Below, piece after piece: positions 5,481 to 6,948 of a DNA stretch of 6,948 bases. The stretch spans positions 1-6,948 of the forward strand of contig JAAAOD010000136.1 in assembly GCA_009908535.1 (NCBI GenBank). Reading direction: 5' to 3'. Below the pieces are notes generated by a model that saw only the letters and a list, made by a program, of their open reading frames with translations, had not been told where the DNA came from and did not search any database. The stretch's first letter is position 1. Every line of letters starts with the position of its first letter. This DNA comes from Verrucomicrobiota bacterium. GTDB lineage: Bacteria > Verrucomicrobiota > Verrucomicrobiia > Opitutales > Oceanipulchritudinaceae. A program made the translations under genes and the position numbers.

Positions 5481-6948
5481 ATGCTGCAATTCCTGCGCAT
5501 CGAGAACCTCGCCCTGCTGGAAGCCGTCTCGCTCGAGTTTGAGGAGGGCTTCACCGCCGTGACAGGGGAGACCGGCGCGGGAAAATCCGTTCTTCTCGGC
5601 GCCCTCAGCCTGCTTTCCGGAAACCGCGCGGACAAGTCGCTCCTGCGCAAGGGCGCGGAGCAGTGCCGGATCGAGGCCGCTCTCGACGTGCGCGGGCGCG
5701 AACGCCTGCATCGCCACCTCGAAGAGATGGGCCTGCCGTCCTGTGAGGAAGGACAACTGCTGCTGCGGCGCATCGTTCCGCGCGAGAAACCCTCCCGCGT
5801 CTTCATCAACGGTACGCTGGCCACTCTCGCGCAACTACAGGAACTGGGGCGCTACTGGATCGACTTCCACGGTCCCGGCGAACCGCAGAAACTCTTTCAC
5901 GAAAGCGAGCAACTCGCTCTTCTCGACCAGTTCGCCGGTCTGCGCGAGGAGGTCGCCGCCTACCGGGAGGGCTACCATGCCTGGCGCGAAACGCTCCGGG
6001 CGATGGAGGACCTGCGCGACGGGCCGCGCCTCTCCGCGGACGAGGCCGCCTTCCTCAGGACCCAGATCGAGGAGATCGACCGGCTTGCCTTGTCGGCGGA
6101 ACGTATCGAGGAATTGGAGACAGCATGGAACCGCATGTCGCACGGTCAGGAGCGGCGCGAGGAAGCCGCCGCCCTCCAGGCCGCCTTCGAGGAGGAGGAC
6201 GGCATCGCGGCGCGCCTGCAGCAGCTCCTTCCCCGCGTCCGGAGGCTTGCTGAGATCGACGGCGAAACCGCCGCCCTCGCCGACCGGCTCGAATCCCTCC
6301 TCATTGAGGCGAACGACCTCGGCGGAGAATTTTCCGCCATCGCCGGGGAAGACGATCTCGATCCCGAAAGCCTCGCGCAGGTGGAAGCCGACATGGAGTC
6401 GTGGATGTCGTTGCAACGCAAATACGGCCACGGCGTCGAGGCCGTTCTTGCCAAACGGGCGGAAATGGCCGGGCGGCTCGAGGGACAGGGGGATGTCGAG
6501 GGGAAAATCTCCGAATTGGAAAAGCAGGCCGCTGTCGCGGAAAAGCAACTACGTGAGCTTGCGTCCGCCCTCCGCGAAAAACGCCACAAGGCGGCGAAGA
6601 AACTTGTCCGCGGTGCAGAAAAGCTGCTCCGGGATCTGGGTTTCAAGCAGCCGCGCCTCGACATGGAGATCCGTTCGACCAGGGAACTGGGTCCGCACGG
6701 TGACACCGCCTGCCGCCTCACCTTCCAACCCAACCCCGGCGAGGACGCGCAGCCCCTCAACCGCATCGCCTCCAGCGGGGAGATGGCGCGCGTCATGCTT
6801 GCCCTGAAATCCGTCTTCGCCGACAGCGACGCCACCCCCGTGCTCGTCTTTGACGAGGTGGATGCGAACATCGGGGGCGAGGTCGCCACGGCCGTCGCGC
6901 GCCTTCTCGCCGGCCTCTCCGCCACTCATCAGGTGTTCTGCATTACGC
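5481..6948 (+). CDS. recN: DNA repair protein RecN (3' end beyond the window)
   Basis: RecN is an SMC-like ATPase that acts on DNA double-strand breaks during recombinational repair in the cytoplasm and nucleoid. The first 489 codons are visible; RecN proteins are usually about 550-570 residues, so about 60-80 are missing. The start ATG 5481 gives the classic opening 'MLQFLRIENLALLE'. Walker A is GETGAGKS (residues 29-36). The Q-motif region reads 'DFHGPGEPQKL' (128-138), where most RecN have HGQHEHQ. A long Glu/Arg/Leu-rich coiled-coil arm spans roughly 150-370 and includes the RecN hallmark 'RKYGH' (313-317). The ABC signature is 'ASSGEMARVMLALK' (430-443) rather than the usual SGGE form, and Walker B is 'VLVFDEVDANIGG' (454-466). 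The final codons 'QVFCIT' plus a C match the start of the 'ITHLPQ' switch region. recN is often SOS-regulated, but I find no clear LexA site upstream. Confidence 0.97.
   Translation, partial: MLQFLRIENLALLEAVSLEFEEGFTAVTGETGAGKSVLLGALSLLSGNRADKSLLRKGAEQCRIEAALDVRGRERLHRHLEEMGLPSCEEGQLLLRRIVPREKPSRVFINGTLATLAQLQELGRYWIDFHGPGEPQKLFHESEQLALLDQFAGLREEVAAYREGYHAWRETLRAMEDLRDGPRLSADEAAFLRTQIEEIDRLALSAERIEELETAWNRMSHGQERREEAAALQAAFEEEDGIAARLQQLLPRVRRLAEIDGETAALADRLESLLIEANDLGGEFSAIAGEDDLDPESLAQVEADMESWMSLQRKYGHGVEAVLAKRAEMAGRLEGQGDVEGKISELEKQAAVAEKQLRELASALREKRHKAAKKLVRGAEKLLRDLGFKQPRLDMEIRSTRELGPHGDTACRLTFQPNPGEDAQPLNRIASSGEMARVMLALKSVFADSDATPVLVFDEVDANIGGEVATAVARLLAGLSATHQVFCIT

Noticed and set aside
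5743..6807. Plus-strand open frame of 354 codons in another frame of recN
   Set aside because: It is an Arg/Ser/Pro-rich frame-shifted shadow of recN, whose own frame shows all ATPase motifs.

Overview
The window holds three protein genes and one tRNA gene. It most likely comes from a chromosome of a Verrucomicrobiota bacterium, perhaps class Opitutae. The main clue is the C-terminus of the large secreted protein. It carries a DPDGDG / NLLELAFGGDP segment followed by a 'VEGTEDLVDWQVL' segment and an 'LLRVRV' end, an arrangement familiar from exported proteins of this phylum and its relatives. The moderately high GC, the scarcity of strong Shine-Dalgarno sites and a RecN with unusual motif variants fit this but do not prove it. 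The phylum is an inference; the genes are read directly from the sequence.

Layout from left to right. Positions 1-301 carry no gene I can support. They hold a 10-bp-period direct repeat and a 7-bp hairpin that resembles a tRNA T-arm. A complete tRNA-Val(GAC) with encoded CCA lies on the minus strand at 302-378. Upstream of it on the same strand is an aldo/keto reductase of the COG1453 type (461-1672). Its C-terminal domain keeps the usual layout, but all the cysteines that normally bind iron-sulfur clusters are missing. Next comes a 1194-residue exported protein (1750-5334, minus). It has a signal peptide, a long unrecognised helical and coiled-coil region, two Ig-like modules, a putative-Ig (He_PIG-like) module and the Verrucomicrobia-style C-terminal module. 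A 146-bp divergent intergenic region separates it from recN, which reads rightward from 5481 and runs off the window after 489 codons.

The genes do not form an obvious pathway. The secreted protein and the reductase are co-directional, 77 bp apart, and could be co-transcribed, but nothing shows a shared function. recN is a housekeeping DNA-repair gene and tRNA-Val a translation gene. I see no CRISPR array, transposase, integrase, toxin-antitoxin pair or recognisable defence system. The parts most worth attention are the uncharacterised N-terminal 770 residues of the large secreted protein and the cysteine-free iron-sulfur-domain relic in the reductase.
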